Assembly: GCF_016863655.1 (NCBI RefSeq)
Contig: NZ_BOPH01000038.1
Span: 42,696-106,695 of the forward strand
DNA: 64,000 bases
From: Virgisporangium ochraceum
GTDB taxonomy: Bacteria; Actinomycetota; Actinomycetes; Mycobacteriales; Micromonosporaceae
Reading direction: 5' to 3'
Shown: piece by piece, positions 15,649 through 23,862 of the stretch
Layout of the letters: each line of letters begins with the position of its first letter
Position numbering within the stretch: position 1 is the stretch's first letter
Notes under the pieces: generated by a model
Seen by the model: the letters and a program-made list of their open reading frames with translations, nothing else
Database searches by the model: none
What the model was told of the DNA's origin: nothing
Made by a program: the position numbers and the translations under genes

Positions 15649-18171
15649 GTGAGCGACGGGTTGACGATCGGGGTCGAAGAGGAGTTTCACGTCGTCGACC
15701 TGGCTACGAGAGAACTGGTGCCGCGCGGCGGGGACATCCTGAAGCGGCTTCCGGCCGAGACGTACGCGGCCGAGCTGCAGACCTCGGTGGTGGAGAGCAA
15801 CAGCCGGGTGCACACGTCCCTCACCGACCTGCGCGCCGACCTCATCGCCCTGCGTAAGCGGGCCACCACCGTGGCCGAGGCGGCGGGACTGGGCATCGTG
15901 TCGGCCGGGTCGGTGCCGCTGGTCGACCTGGACGCGCTGCAGATCACCCCGACCTCCCGGTACCGCCGCATGCTCGACGACTACCAGATCCTGGCCCGTG
16001 AGCAGCTGATCTGCGGCATGCACACGCACGTCGGGGTCGCCGACCGCGACGCCGCCGTGGCCGTGGCGCACCGGGTGGTGCCCTGGATGCACCTCCTGCT
16101 CGCGCTGTCGACCAGCTCCCCGTACTGGATGGGGGAGGACAGCGGCTACGCCAGCGTGCGGGCGCTGGTCTGGCAGCGCTGGCCCACCGCGGGCGCCACC
16201 AGCGGCGCCACCACGGCCGCCGAGCACGACGCGCTCGTGGCCGACCTCATCGCGTCCGGGATCATCTCCGACCAGGCGATGGTCTACTTCGACATCCGGC
16301 CGTCGGCGGACAAACCGACCGTCGAGCTCCGGGTGGCCGACGCCTGCACCGAGGTCGACGACGCGGTGCTGATCGCCGGCCTGTTCCGGGCGATGGTCCG
16401 GCACTCGCTCGACCACCTGGACAAACCGGAGAAGAGTGTCAAACCGCCGCTGCTGCGGGCCGCGATGTGGCGGGCCGCCCGCTCCGGGCTCGACGGGGAC
16501 CTCCTCGACCTGCCGAACTCGCCCAAGCCACTGCCGGCCCACCAGGCGCTGAACAACCTCGTCGGCGAGCTGCGTCCGTACCTGGAGGAGACCGGCGACC
16601 GCGACACCATCGACGACCTGCTCGCCGCCGCGCTGGCCCGGTCGGGCTCCGCGCACCGCCAGCGGCGCGAGTTCCACCGCCGCGGCCGGCTCACCGACGT
16701 GGTCGACCTGCTCCTCGAGCGCACCCGTGGCACCGACTCGCTGACCACCGGTCCGGCCCGCTACGCCACGATGTCGGGCTACCGCCTCGACGGCGACGAG
16801 GTGTTCGGCGCGCCGCGCGAGGACTACCGTCCGCTGCTGGAGGTCTTCGAACGGATCGGCGCGGCCGGCCTGCGCAAGCGCGAGCAGGACCGCGACGAGG
16901 AGCAGCGCGCCCGCGGCGTGACGTTCACGGTCGGAGGCGACCCGGCCAGCCGGCTGTTCCCGTTCGACCTCGTTCCCCGTCTCATCGAGGCCGACGACTG
17001 GGCCGACCTCACGCGCGGCCTCACCCAGCGCGCCCGCGCGCTCGACGCGCTGCTCCGCGACATCTACGGCGACCGGCAGGCGGTGGCCGACGGCATCCTG
17101 CCGTCGTGGGTCGTCGACAGCGCGCCGGGGCTCAGCCCGACCGGCGCGCTCGTGCCGCGTGGCGTCGTGCGGGCGCATCTCAGCGGCATGGACCTCGTAC
17201 GCGACGGTGCCGGCTGGTACGTGCTCGAGGACAACCTGCGGGTGCCGTCCGGAATGGGGTACGCCGTGCAGAACCGGCGGCTCACGCGGGCCGTGCTGCC
17301 CGAGCTGGGAACGCCGGAGAACCTGCTCGACGTCGACGCCGCGCCGGCGATGCTCCGCGAGACGCTCACCGCCGCCGCGCCACCGGCCGCCGGCGACACC
17401 CCCGGGGTCGCGGTGCTGAGCAGCGGACCGAGCGACTCCGCCTGGTTCGAGCACCGGCTGCTGGCCGAGGAGATGGGCGTTCCGCTGGTGCGCACCGGCG
17501 ACCTGCTCGTCGACGACCGCGCCGTGTTCGTCATCAGGGACGGGACGCGCCGCCGCGTCGACGTGCTGTACCTGCGCGTCGACGAGGACCACCTGCTGCA
17601 CTCGGCCGGCGCCGACGGGCGTCCCCTCGGACCCTCGCTCCTCGCGGCCGTGTACGCCGGAACCGTGACGCTCGCGAACGCGCTCGGCAACGGCATCGGC
17701 GACGACAAGGCGATCTACGCGTACGTACCGGAGCTGATCGGCTACTACCTCGGCGAGCGGCCGCTGCTGGCGCAGGTGCCGACGTACCTGTGCGGGGTTC
17801 CGGAGCAGCGCGAAGAGGTGCTGAAGCGGCTGGAGACGTTGGTGTGCAAGCCGGTCGACGGGTACGGCGGCGACCGCGTGCTCATCGGTCCGCGGGCGTC
17901 GGAGGAGGAGCTGGCGGCCGTGCGGCGGCAGATCCAGTCGGCGCCGCACCGGTGGATCGCGCAGGAGCCCGTGGCCCTGTCGACGCATCCGGTGTTCGAC
18001 GGCACCGCGTTCGCGCCGCGGCACGTCGACCTGCGCGCGTTCGTCTACCTGACGGCGTCGTTCGCGCGCACCGCGCCGGCGGCCCTCACGCGGGTGGCGC
18101 CCGCCGGCAGCCTGATCGTCAACTCGTCGCGGGGCGGCGGCTCGAAGGACACCTGGCTGATGGAGGCCTGA
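15649..18171 (+). CDS. YbdK-type carboxylate-amine ligase fused to a circularly permuted ATP-grasp
   Basis: An 840-residue two-domain enzyme. Residues 1-370 are a GCS2/YbdK ligase (GVEEEFHVVD at 7-16, CGMHTHVGVAD near 122, ELRVADACTEVDD near 225). Residues 390-840 are a circularly permuted type-2 ATP-grasp domain with TFTVGGD, GMGYAVQNRR and KPVDGYGGDRVLIGP near 733. Both halves make amide bonds from carboxylates with ATP, so one polypeptide may make two successive bonds. The GTG at 15649 is chosen for AGGAAG at 6 nt; a TTG at 15619 is in frame. It is 4 nt from an AsnB-type gene, giving a ligase-amidotransferase-peptidase set. Confidence 0.85.
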   Translation: MSDGLTIGVEEEFHVVDLATRELVPRGGDILKRLPAETYAAELQTSVVESNSRVHTSLTDLRADLIALRKRATTVAEAAGLGIVSAGSVPLVDLDALQITPTSRYRRMLDDYQILAREQLICGMHTHVGVADRDAAVAVAHRVVPWMHLLLALSTSSPYWMGEDSGYASVRALVWQRWPTAGATSGATTAAEHDALVADLIASGIISDQAMVYFDIRPSADKPTVELRVADACTEVDDAVLIAGLFRAMVRHSLDHLDKPEKSVKPPLLRAAMWRAARSGLDGDLLDLPNSPKPLPAHQALNNLVGELRPYLEETGDRDTIDDLLAAALARSGSAHRQRREFHRRGRLTDVVDLLLERTRGTDSLTTGPARYATMSGYRLDGDEVFGAPREDYRPLLEVFERIGAAGLRKREQDRDEEQRARGVTFTVGGDPASRLFPFDLVPRLIEADDWADLTRGLTQRARALDALLRDIYGDRQAVADGILPSWVVDSAPGLSPTGALVPRGVVRAHLSGMDLVRDGAGWYVLEDNLRVPSGMGYAVQNRRLTRAVLPELGTPENLLDVDAAPAMLRETLTAAAPPAAGDTPGVAVLSSGPSDSAWFEHRLLAEEMGVPLVRTGDLLVDDRAVFVIRDGTRRRVDVLYLRVDEDHLLHSAGADGRPLGPSLLAAVYAGTVTLANALGNGIGDDKAIYAYVPELIGYYLGERPLLAQVPTYLCGVPEQREEVLKRLETLVCKPVDGYGGDRVLIGPRASEEELAAVRRQIQSAPHRWIAQEPVALSTHPVFDGTAFAPRHVDLRAFVYLTASFARTAPAALTRVAPAGSLIVNSSRGGGSKDTWLMEA

Positions 18172-18175
18172 ACAC

Positions 18176-19936
18176 ATGTGCGGTTTCGGAGGCGAGATCC
18201 GGTTCGACGGGCGGGCGCCCGACCAGGGGGCGGTGCGGCGGATGAGCCCGTGCCTCGACCCGCGCGGGCCCGATGGTCACGGGTTCTGGTCGAACGACCG
18301 CGCGGCGTTCGTCCACCACCGGCTGAAGATCATCGATTTGTCGGACGCGGGCACGCAGCCGATGACCGACACCGAGCTCGGCCTCACCATGGTGTTCAAC
18401 GGCTGCATCTACAACTACAAGCAGCTGCGTTCACAGCTGCAGGACGACGGCTACCGCTTCGTGTCCACATCGGACACCGAGGTGATCATGAAGGCGTTCC
18501 ACAAGTGGGGGCCGCGCTGCGTCGAGCGGTTCTACGGCATGTGGGCGTTCGTGATGATCGACCACCGGACCGGCACGGTGACGATGAGCCGCGACCGGCT
18601 CGGCATCAAGCCCCTGTACCTGGCCGGGTCCGCCGGCCGGCTGCGGTTCGCGTCGAACCTCCAGTCGCTGCTGGCCGCCGGAGACGTCGACACGTCGATC
18701 GACATGGTCGCGCTGCACCACTACATGTCGTTCCACTCCGTGGTGCCGCCGCCGCGCACCATCCTCACCGGGGTCCGCAAGCTGCCGCCGGCGACGATCC
18801 GCACCATCACCCGTGACGGGGCGGTGACCGACGAGGTCTACTGGCGCTCGGTCCACACGCGCTCCGCGCTGTCCGTCGAGGACTGGCCGCAGGCCGTGCT
18901 GGAGCGGCTGCGCGTCGCCGTCGACCGCCGCACCGTCGCCGACGTGCCGGTGGGCGTGCTGCTGTCGGGCGGGCTCGACTCGAGCCTCATCGTGGCGCTG
19001 CTCGCCGAGGCGGGGCAGAGCGGGCTCACCACGTTCTCGATCGGGTTCGAGGCCAAGGCCGGCGAGGAGGGCGACGAGTTCCGCTACTCCGACCTCATCG
19101 CCGACCGGTTCGGCACCGACCACCACCAGATCCGCATCAGCGCCGACCGGTTCATCCCGGCGGTGCACCGGGCGATCGACGCGATGAGCGAGCCGATGGT
19201 CAGCCACGACTGCGTGGCGTTCTTCCTCCTCTCCGAGGAGGTGTCCCGGCACGTGAAGGTCGTCCAGTCGGGCCAGGGCGCCGACGAGGTCTTCGCCGGG
19301 TACTCCTGGTATCCGCCGCTGGCGTCCGTCCCCCGTGACGAGGCCCTCGCGACGTACCGGCGCGAGTTCTTCGACCGTCCACATGAAGACCTGGTCTCCC
19401 AGCTGGCGCCCGCGTGGTTGGCCGACCACGACGCGAGCCGGGCGTTCGTCGAGGCGCACTTCGCCGCGGCGGGCGCGGACACCGCGCTCGACGCGGCCCT
19501 GCGGCTCGACAGCAACGTGATGCTCGTCGACGACCCGGTGAAGCGGGTCGACAACATGACGATGGCGTTCGGGCTCGAGGCGCGGGTACCGTTCCTCGAC
19601 CACGAGGTGGTCGAGCTGGCGGCCGCCTGCCCGCCCGGGCTGAAGCTCGCGGAGGGCGGCAAGGGCGTGCTGAAGGCCGCGTCGCGTGGCGTGGTGCCCG
19701 ACGCGGTGATCGACCGGCCCAAGGGCTACTTCCCGGTGCCGGCGATCCGCCACCTCAGCGGCGAGCTGCTCGACGACGTGCGCGACGCGCTGCTGTCCAG
19801 CGACCGCGGCCTGTTCCGGCGCGAGTACGTCGACGAGCTTCTCTCCGACCCGAACAAGCACCGCACCACGCTCGACGCCAACGCGCTGTGGCAGCTGGGG
19901 CTGCTCGAACTGTGGCTGCGGCGCCGTGGTATCTGA
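18176..19936 (+). CDS. AsnB/AsnO-type glutamine amidotransferase
   Basis: A 586-residue class II amidotransferase. Cys2 of MCGFGGEI is the glutaminase nucleophile after Met removal; the glutaminase domain spans about 1-190. The synthetase domain has the PP-loop LLSGGLDSSLIVALL near 265, GQGADEVFAGYSWY and FGLEARVPFLDHEVV. The sequence is closer to N-acetylglutaminylglutamine amidotransferase (AsnO) than to general asparagine synthetase, as I recall the families. GGAGG ends in the preceding gene, 9 nt before the ATG. It likely amidates the product of the adjacent ligase fusion. Confidence 0.8.
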   Translation: MCGFGGEIRFDGRAPDQGAVRRMSPCLDPRGPDGHGFWSNDRAAFVHHRLKIIDLSDAGTQPMTDTELGLTMVFNGCIYNYKQLRSQLQDDGYRFVSTSDTEVIMKAFHKWGPRCVERFYGMWAFVMIDHRTGTVTMSRDRLGIKPLYLAGSAGRLRFASNLQSLLAAGDVDTSIDMVALHHYMSFHSVVPPPRTILTGVRKLPPATIRTITRDGAVTDEVYWRSVHTRSALSVEDWPQAVLERLRVAVDRRTVADVPVGVLLSGGLDSSLIVALLAEAGQSGLTTFSIGFEAKAGEEGDEFRYSDLIADRFGTDHHQIRISADRFIPAVHRAIDAMSEPMVSHDCVAFFLLSEEVSRHVKVVQSGQGADEVFAGYSWYPPLASVPRDEALATYRREFFDRPHEDLVSQLAPAWLADHDASRAFVEAHFAAAGADTALDAALRLDSNVMLVDDPVKRVDNMTMAFGLEARVPFLDHEVVELAAACPPGLKLAEGGKGVLKAASRGVVPDAVIDRPKGYFPVPAIRHLSGELLDDVRDALLSSDRGLFRREYVDELLSDPNKHRTTLDANALWQLGLLELWLRRRGI

Positions 19937-21733
19937 TTGCTCGTGCAGTTCGACGAGCTGAGCAACGGGTCGTGGGGGCCGTCACCGTCCCCGGACGGCT
20001 CCCGCATCGCGTACGTGTCCGACATCGGCGGTTCGCCGCAGGCCTACGTCACCGGGCCGTCGCTGCCGCCGGGCGTCGGCGGCCCGTCACCGTGGGCGGG
20101 CACGCTGCTGCCCACGGGGAAGGACCCGGTCACCGCCGTCCACTACTCGCCCGACGGCGAGTGGATCGCGTGCGAGATCGCCCCCGGCGGCGCGCCCCGC
20201 ACCGAGCTGTGGCTGATCCGCCCCGACGGCACGGGGCTGCGGCAGGCCGGCGGGTTCGGCGCCACCACGATCCTGTCGGCGGGCTGGGTCGAGGTGCGCG
20301 GCTCGGTGCAGTTCGCGGTCACCGAGATCGGCGAGCTGTGGCGCGGGCTGCTCGTCAACCCGCGGTCGATGGCGCGTCAGCGGCTCACCCGCGGCGAGCT
20401 GGTCGCCGTGCTCGACGTCAGCCGCGACGGCGCGTTCGCCGCGGTGCGCGAAGGGCCGCGGGGCCGTCGTCGCGTGCGCGTCGTCGACCTCGACAGCGGC
20501 GTCGCGGGCCCGCTGTTCGAGGGGACCTACGACAGCAGCACCGAGCAGGCGGTGTTCTCGCCCGACGGGGCCTGGGTCTACGCCCGTACCGACTACGACA
20601 GCGAGTTCTCGCGGCTCATCGCCGTGCCGGTCACCGGCGACCACCCGGTACCCGGTGCCGAGCCGGTGGTGGTCGCCGAACGCGCCGACGCCGAGCTGGA
20701 GCACGTCGCGGTCTCCCGCGAGACGGGTCTGCTGGCGCTGCTGTGGAACGCGTCGGGACGCAGCGAGCTGACCCTGTTCGACCCGGTGACCCGCATCGAG
20801 CGCTGGGTGACCCCGCCGGCCGGCGACGTGCTGTCGGACCCCGAGTTCTCCCGCGACGGCCGGACGCTCGTGGTGTGCGCCGAGGGGCCGGGGGCGCGGC
20901 GGTCCCTCTACCGCGTGAACGTGGCGACCGCGCACACGTCGCCGGTGGTGCCGAGGCCGTCGTGGTCCCTGGTCGGCGCGCCGGAGCTGCACCACCTCGT
21001 CTCGGGCGACGGGCTGGCGCTGACCGGCTGGTTCTACCGGCCGGCTGGCGACCCGCCGTACCGCACCATGATCAGCCTGCACCCGGGTCCCGAGTCGCAG
21101 GAGCGGCCCGGCCACAACCCGATCTACCAGCAGCTCGCTGCCCGCGACATCGCCGTGTTCGCCCCGAACGTGCGCGGCTCCTCGGGGTACGGCCGCACGT
21201 TCGTCAACCTCGACAACCTGGCCGGCCGCCACGGCGCGATCGCCGACGTGGCCGCGTGCGCCGCCTACCTCGACGACGCCGGCCTGTGCTCCAGCCTGGG
21301 CGTGATGGGCCGCTCCTACGGCGGCTACCTGACCCTGGCCGCGCTGGTGACCCACCCCGACCTCTTCGCCGTGGGCGTCGAGGTGTGCGGGATGGCCGAC
21401 CTGCTCACGTTCTACGAGCACACCGAGCCCTGGATCGCCGCCGGCGCCGTGAGCAAGTACGGCGACCCGGTCCGCGACCGCGGGCTGCTGATGGACCTGT
21501 CGCCGCTGCGGCGCATCGAGAACCTGGCGACCCCGCTGCTGATCGTGCACGGCGCGAGCGACACCAACGTGCCCGTGCGGGAGGCCCACCAACTGGTGGC
21601 GGCGCTGGTCCGGCTGGGCAAGCCGCACCGCTACGTCATCCTCGACGGCGAAGGCCACGACTTCGTGGGAATCGACAGCCGCCGCCGCTATCTCGACGAG
21701 GCGGTCGCCTGGATCACCGACCACCTCACCTGA
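19937..21733 (+). CDS. S9-family prolyl-oligopeptidase-like peptidase
   Basis: A 598-residue protein with an N-terminal beta-propeller (repeated SPDGEW / SRDGAF / SPDGAW-type blades, about 1-340) and a C-terminal alpha/beta-hydrolase domain with GRSYGGYL (Ser near 459), HGASDTNVP (Asp near 542) and GEGHDF (His near 574). No signal peptide, so cytoplasmic. A TTG directly after the asnB stop starts the frame; GTG at 19943 is an alternative. Position at the end of the ligase-amidotransferase set suggests turnover of a small peptide, as peptidases do in NAGGN loci. Confidence 0.85.
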   Translation: MLVQFDELSNGSWGPSPSPDGSRIAYVSDIGGSPQAYVTGPSLPPGVGGPSPWAGTLLPTGKDPVTAVHYSPDGEWIACEIAPGGAPRTELWLIRPDGTGLRQAGGFGATTILSAGWVEVRGSVQFAVTEIGELWRGLLVNPRSMARQRLTRGELVAVLDVSRDGAFAAVREGPRGRRRVRVVDLDSGVAGPLFEGTYDSSTEQAVFSPDGAWVYARTDYDSEFSRLIAVPVTGDHPVPGAEPVVVAERADAELEHVAVSRETGLLALLWNASGRSELTLFDPVTRIERWVTPPAGDVLSDPEFSRDGRTLVVCAEGPGARRSLYRVNVATAHTSPVVPRPSWSLVGAPELHHLVSGDGLALTGWFYRPAGDPPYRTMISLHPGPESQERPGHNPIYQQLAARDIAVFAPNVRGSSGYGRTFVNLDNLAGRHGAIADVAACAAYLDDAGLCSSLGVMGRSYGGYLTLAALVTHPDLFAVGVEVCGMADLLTFYEHTEPWIAAGAVSKYGDPVRDRGLLMDLSPLRRIENLATPLLIVHGASDTNVPVREAHQLVAALVRLGKPHRYVILDGEGHDFVGIDSRRRYLDEAVAWITDHLT

Positions 21734-21764
21734 CCGTCCGGTGCGCGGTGGCAGACTGGCAGCC

Positions 21765-22418
21765 GTGGGCGACGAGTCTCCGGACGGGGAGCTGGCCAGT
21801 GCCAGCCTGGTGGACCTCGCCGTCGCGCGGTTGAGCCGCGAGATCCTCGGCGGCGGCAGCGATCCCGGTGAGCGGCTCATCGAGGAGCAGCTCACCCGCC
21901 GGTTCGGCATCAGCCGGGCGCCGCTGCGCGAGGCGCTGCGGCTGCTCGCCCAGCAGGGGCTGGTCGAGCACGTGCCGCGGCGCGGGGTCCGGGTGGCGAC
22001 GCTGTCCGACCGGGACGTGCGGGAACTGTACGAGGTGCGCGACGTCCTGGAGCGGTATGCCGTCCACACGGCGTTCTCGGGTGCCCGGCCCGACCTCAGC
22101 GGCGTGGTCACGGCGCTGGAGGCGATGCGGGCGGCGGCCGTGCGCGGCGACCGGCTCGACGTGGCCGACGCGCACCGGCGGTTCCACTGCTCGGTCGTGG
22201 CCCTGGCCGGCAACGGGCAGCTGTCGGCGACGCACGGGTCGGTCCTGCTGAAGATCCAGCTGTACATGGCGCTGAACCTGCGGCGGGAGGCCGACTCGCA
22301 CGGCGGGGAGAGCGGCGTGCACCGGCACGAGAACGTGCTGGCCGCGCTCAAGGGTGGCGATCCGGAGCAGGTCATCGCGGCCCTGGAGAGCCACGGCGCG
22401 CAGACCTACATTCCGTGA
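21765..22418 (+). CDS. GntR-family regulator (FCD subfamily)
   Basis: A 217-residue repressor-type protein: winged helix at about 15-80 (GERLIEEQLTRRFGISRAPL, REALRLLAQQGLVEHVPRRG) followed by an FCD ligand domain with metal-site-type histidines (DAHRRFH, HRHENVLAAL). The GTG at 21765 gives a normal-length N-terminus; a GTG at 21741 is also in frame. It lies 67 bp upstream of the biuret operon, whose start overlaps a strong palindrome, so local control is likely, with biuret, allophanate or a related compound as plausible effector. Confidence 0.85.
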   Translation: MGDESPDGELASASLVDLAVARLSREILGGGSDPGERLIEEQLTRRFGISRAPLREALRLLAQQGLVEHVPRRGVRVATLSDRDVRELYEVRDVLERYAVHTAFSGARPDLSGVVTALEAMRAAAVRGDRLDVADAHRRFHCSVVALAGNGQLSATHGSVLLKIQLYMALNLRREADSHGGESGVHRHENVLAALKGGDPEQVIAALESHGAQTYIP

Positions 22419-22463
22419 GGTTCACGTCATGAGCGCGTTACATTCGACGGCCTGACTCGAAAC

Positions 22464-22488
22464 CATTCTGTCGACAATCGACAGAATG
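22464..22488. promoter_or_regulatory. palindromic operator at the start of the biuret operon
   Basis: CATTCTGTCGA-CAA-TCGACAGAATG is a perfect 11-bp inverted repeat with a 3-nt centre. Its right arm contains the ATG start codon (22486) of the first hydrolase, so a bound repressor would block a leaderless or short-leader transcript. The core TGTCGA-N3-TCGACA is the sort of dyad bound by GntR/FCD regulators. A terminator role is less likely because there is no T-run and the ATG lies inside. Confidence 0.65.
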
Positions 22489-23169
22489 AGAATCGGTCCG
22501 GTGAAGGCCACCCCCTACGACTGGCCGTTCGACGGCAGCGTTCCGGTCGAGCGCGCCGCCCTGATCTGCATCGACTGGCAGACGGACTTCTGCGGTCCCG
22601 GCGGCTACGTCGACGCGATGGGGTACGACATCGGCCTGACGCGGGCCGGGCTGCCGGCCACCCAACGGATGCTGGCGCACGCGCGCGCCACGGGAATGCC
22701 GGTGATCCACACCCGCGAGGGCCACCGGCCCGACCTCGCCGACCTTCCGGCGAACAAGCGCTGGCGCTCGAAACAGATCGGTGCCGAGATCGGCGGTGCC
22801 GGTCCGTGCGGGCGCATCCTCGTCAAGGGCGAGCCGGGCTGGGAGATCGTGCCGGAGGTCGCACCGGTCGACGGCGAGGTCGTCATCGACAAGCCGGGCA
22901 AGGGCGCCTTCTACGCGACCGACCTCGATCTGGTGCTCCGCACGAAGGGCGTCACCCACCTGATCCTGACCGGCATCACCACCGACGTCTGCGTGCACAC
23001 CACGATGCGCGAGGCGAACGACCGGGGCTACGAGTGCCTCATCCTGTCGGACTGCACCGGGGCGACCGACAAGTCCAACCACGACGCGGCCCTGCACATG
23101 GTGACCATGCAGGGCGGCGTCTTCGGCTGCGTTTCCACCTCGACAGACGTCATCGCGGCAACAACCTAG
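22486..23169 (+). CDS. biuH: biuret amidohydrolase (isochorismatase-like cysteine hydrolase)
   Basis: The 227-residue protein matches, as far as I recall it, Rhizobium BiuH closely: DWQTDFCGPGGYVDAMGYD, HTREGHRPDLADLPANKRWR, GRILVKGEPGWE, DKPGKGAFYATDL and TTDVCVHTTMREANDRGYEC. The catalytic triad should be Asp30, Lys136 (of DKPGK) and Cys169. BiuH hydrolyses biuret to allophanate and ammonia. It is the first gene of a five-gene operon ending in allophanate hydrolase, which supports the substrate. There is no Shine-Dalgarno upstream; the start lies within the operator palindrome. Confidence 0.85.
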   Translation: MRIGPVKATPYDWPFDGSVPVERAALICIDWQTDFCGPGGYVDAMGYDIGLTRAGLPATQRMLAHARATGMPVIHTREGHRPDLADLPANKRWRSKQIGAEIGGAGPCGRILVKGEPGWEIVPEVAPVDGEVVIDKPGKGAFYATDLDLVLRTKGVTHLILTGITTDVCVHTTMREANDRGYECLILSDCTGATDKSNHDAALHMVTMQGGVFGCVSTSTDVIAATT

Positions 23170-23181
23170 GCGGTACAAGGC

Positions 23182-23862
23182 ATGCCCACAGTCGCAAGCG
23201 CACACCCGTCCCCGTACGAGTTCGACCCCGCGACCACCGCGCTGCTGGTGATCGACATGCAACGCGACTTCCTCGAGCCGGGCGGGTTCGGTGAGTCGCT
23301 CGGCAACGACGTCTCCCAGCTCCGGCGCACCATCGGGCCGACCGCGGCGTTGCTGCGCGCGTGCCGGGCCGTCGGGCTCACGGTCATTCACACCCGCGAG
23401 GGGCACAGCGCCGATCTCAGCGACTGTCCGCCGGCCAAGCTCGCCCGCGGCGGGCCGGGCCTGAGGATCGGTGACCCGGGACCGATGGGCAGGATCCTGA
23501 TCCGCGGCGAGTACGGACACGACATCATCGACGAGCTGGCCCCGCGCGACGGCGAGCCGGTCGTCGACAAGCCGGGCAAGGGCGCGTTCTACGCCACCGA
23601 CCTCGGCGCGATGCTCGCCGAACGGAACATCCGCAGCCTCGTCGTCGCCGGCGTCACCACGGAGGTGTGCGTGCACACGACGGTGCGCGAGGCGAACGAC
23701 CGCGGATACGAGTGCCTGGTGCTGGCCGACTGCGTCGGCTCGTACTTCCCGGAGTTCCACCGGGTCGCGCTGGAGATGGTCGCCGCGCAGGGCGGCATCT
23801 TCGGCTGGGTCGCGGAGTCGACCGATTTCACGTCCTCCCTGGTTCTGGAAGGGGCGTCATGA
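23182..23862 (+). CDS. second BiuH-type cysteine hydrolase
   Basis: A 226-residue paralogue of the preceding enzyme, sharing HTREGHSADLSD, GRILIRGEYGHD, DKPGKGAFYATDL and TTEVCVHTTVREANDRGYEC, so Asp/Lys/Cys of the isochorismatase hydrolase triad are kept. It differs in the substrate-side N-terminus (FLEPGGFGESLGND) and lacks the KRWR element. It may act on a related ureido compound such as triuret, carboxybiuret or ureidoacrylate. It follows biuH by 12 nt and ends inside the permease start (ATGA). Confidence 0.8.
   Translation: MPTVASAHPSPYEFDPATTALLVIDMQRDFLEPGGFGESLGNDVSQLRRTIGPTAALLRACRAVGLTVIHTREGHSADLSDCPPAKLARGGPGLRIGDPGPMGRILIRGEYGHDIIDELAPRDGEPVVDKPGKGAFYATDLGAMLAERNIRSLVVAGVTTEVCVHTTVREANDRGYECLVLADCVGSYFPEFHRVALEMVAAQGGIFGWVAESTDFTSSLVLEGAS

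Noticed and set aside
15580..18177. 865-codon open frame antisense to the ligase fusion
   Set aside because: It has His/Arg/Val-rich shadow composition with no domain, and the opposite strand encodes a clear two-domain enzyme. Long antisense frames are expected at this GC content.
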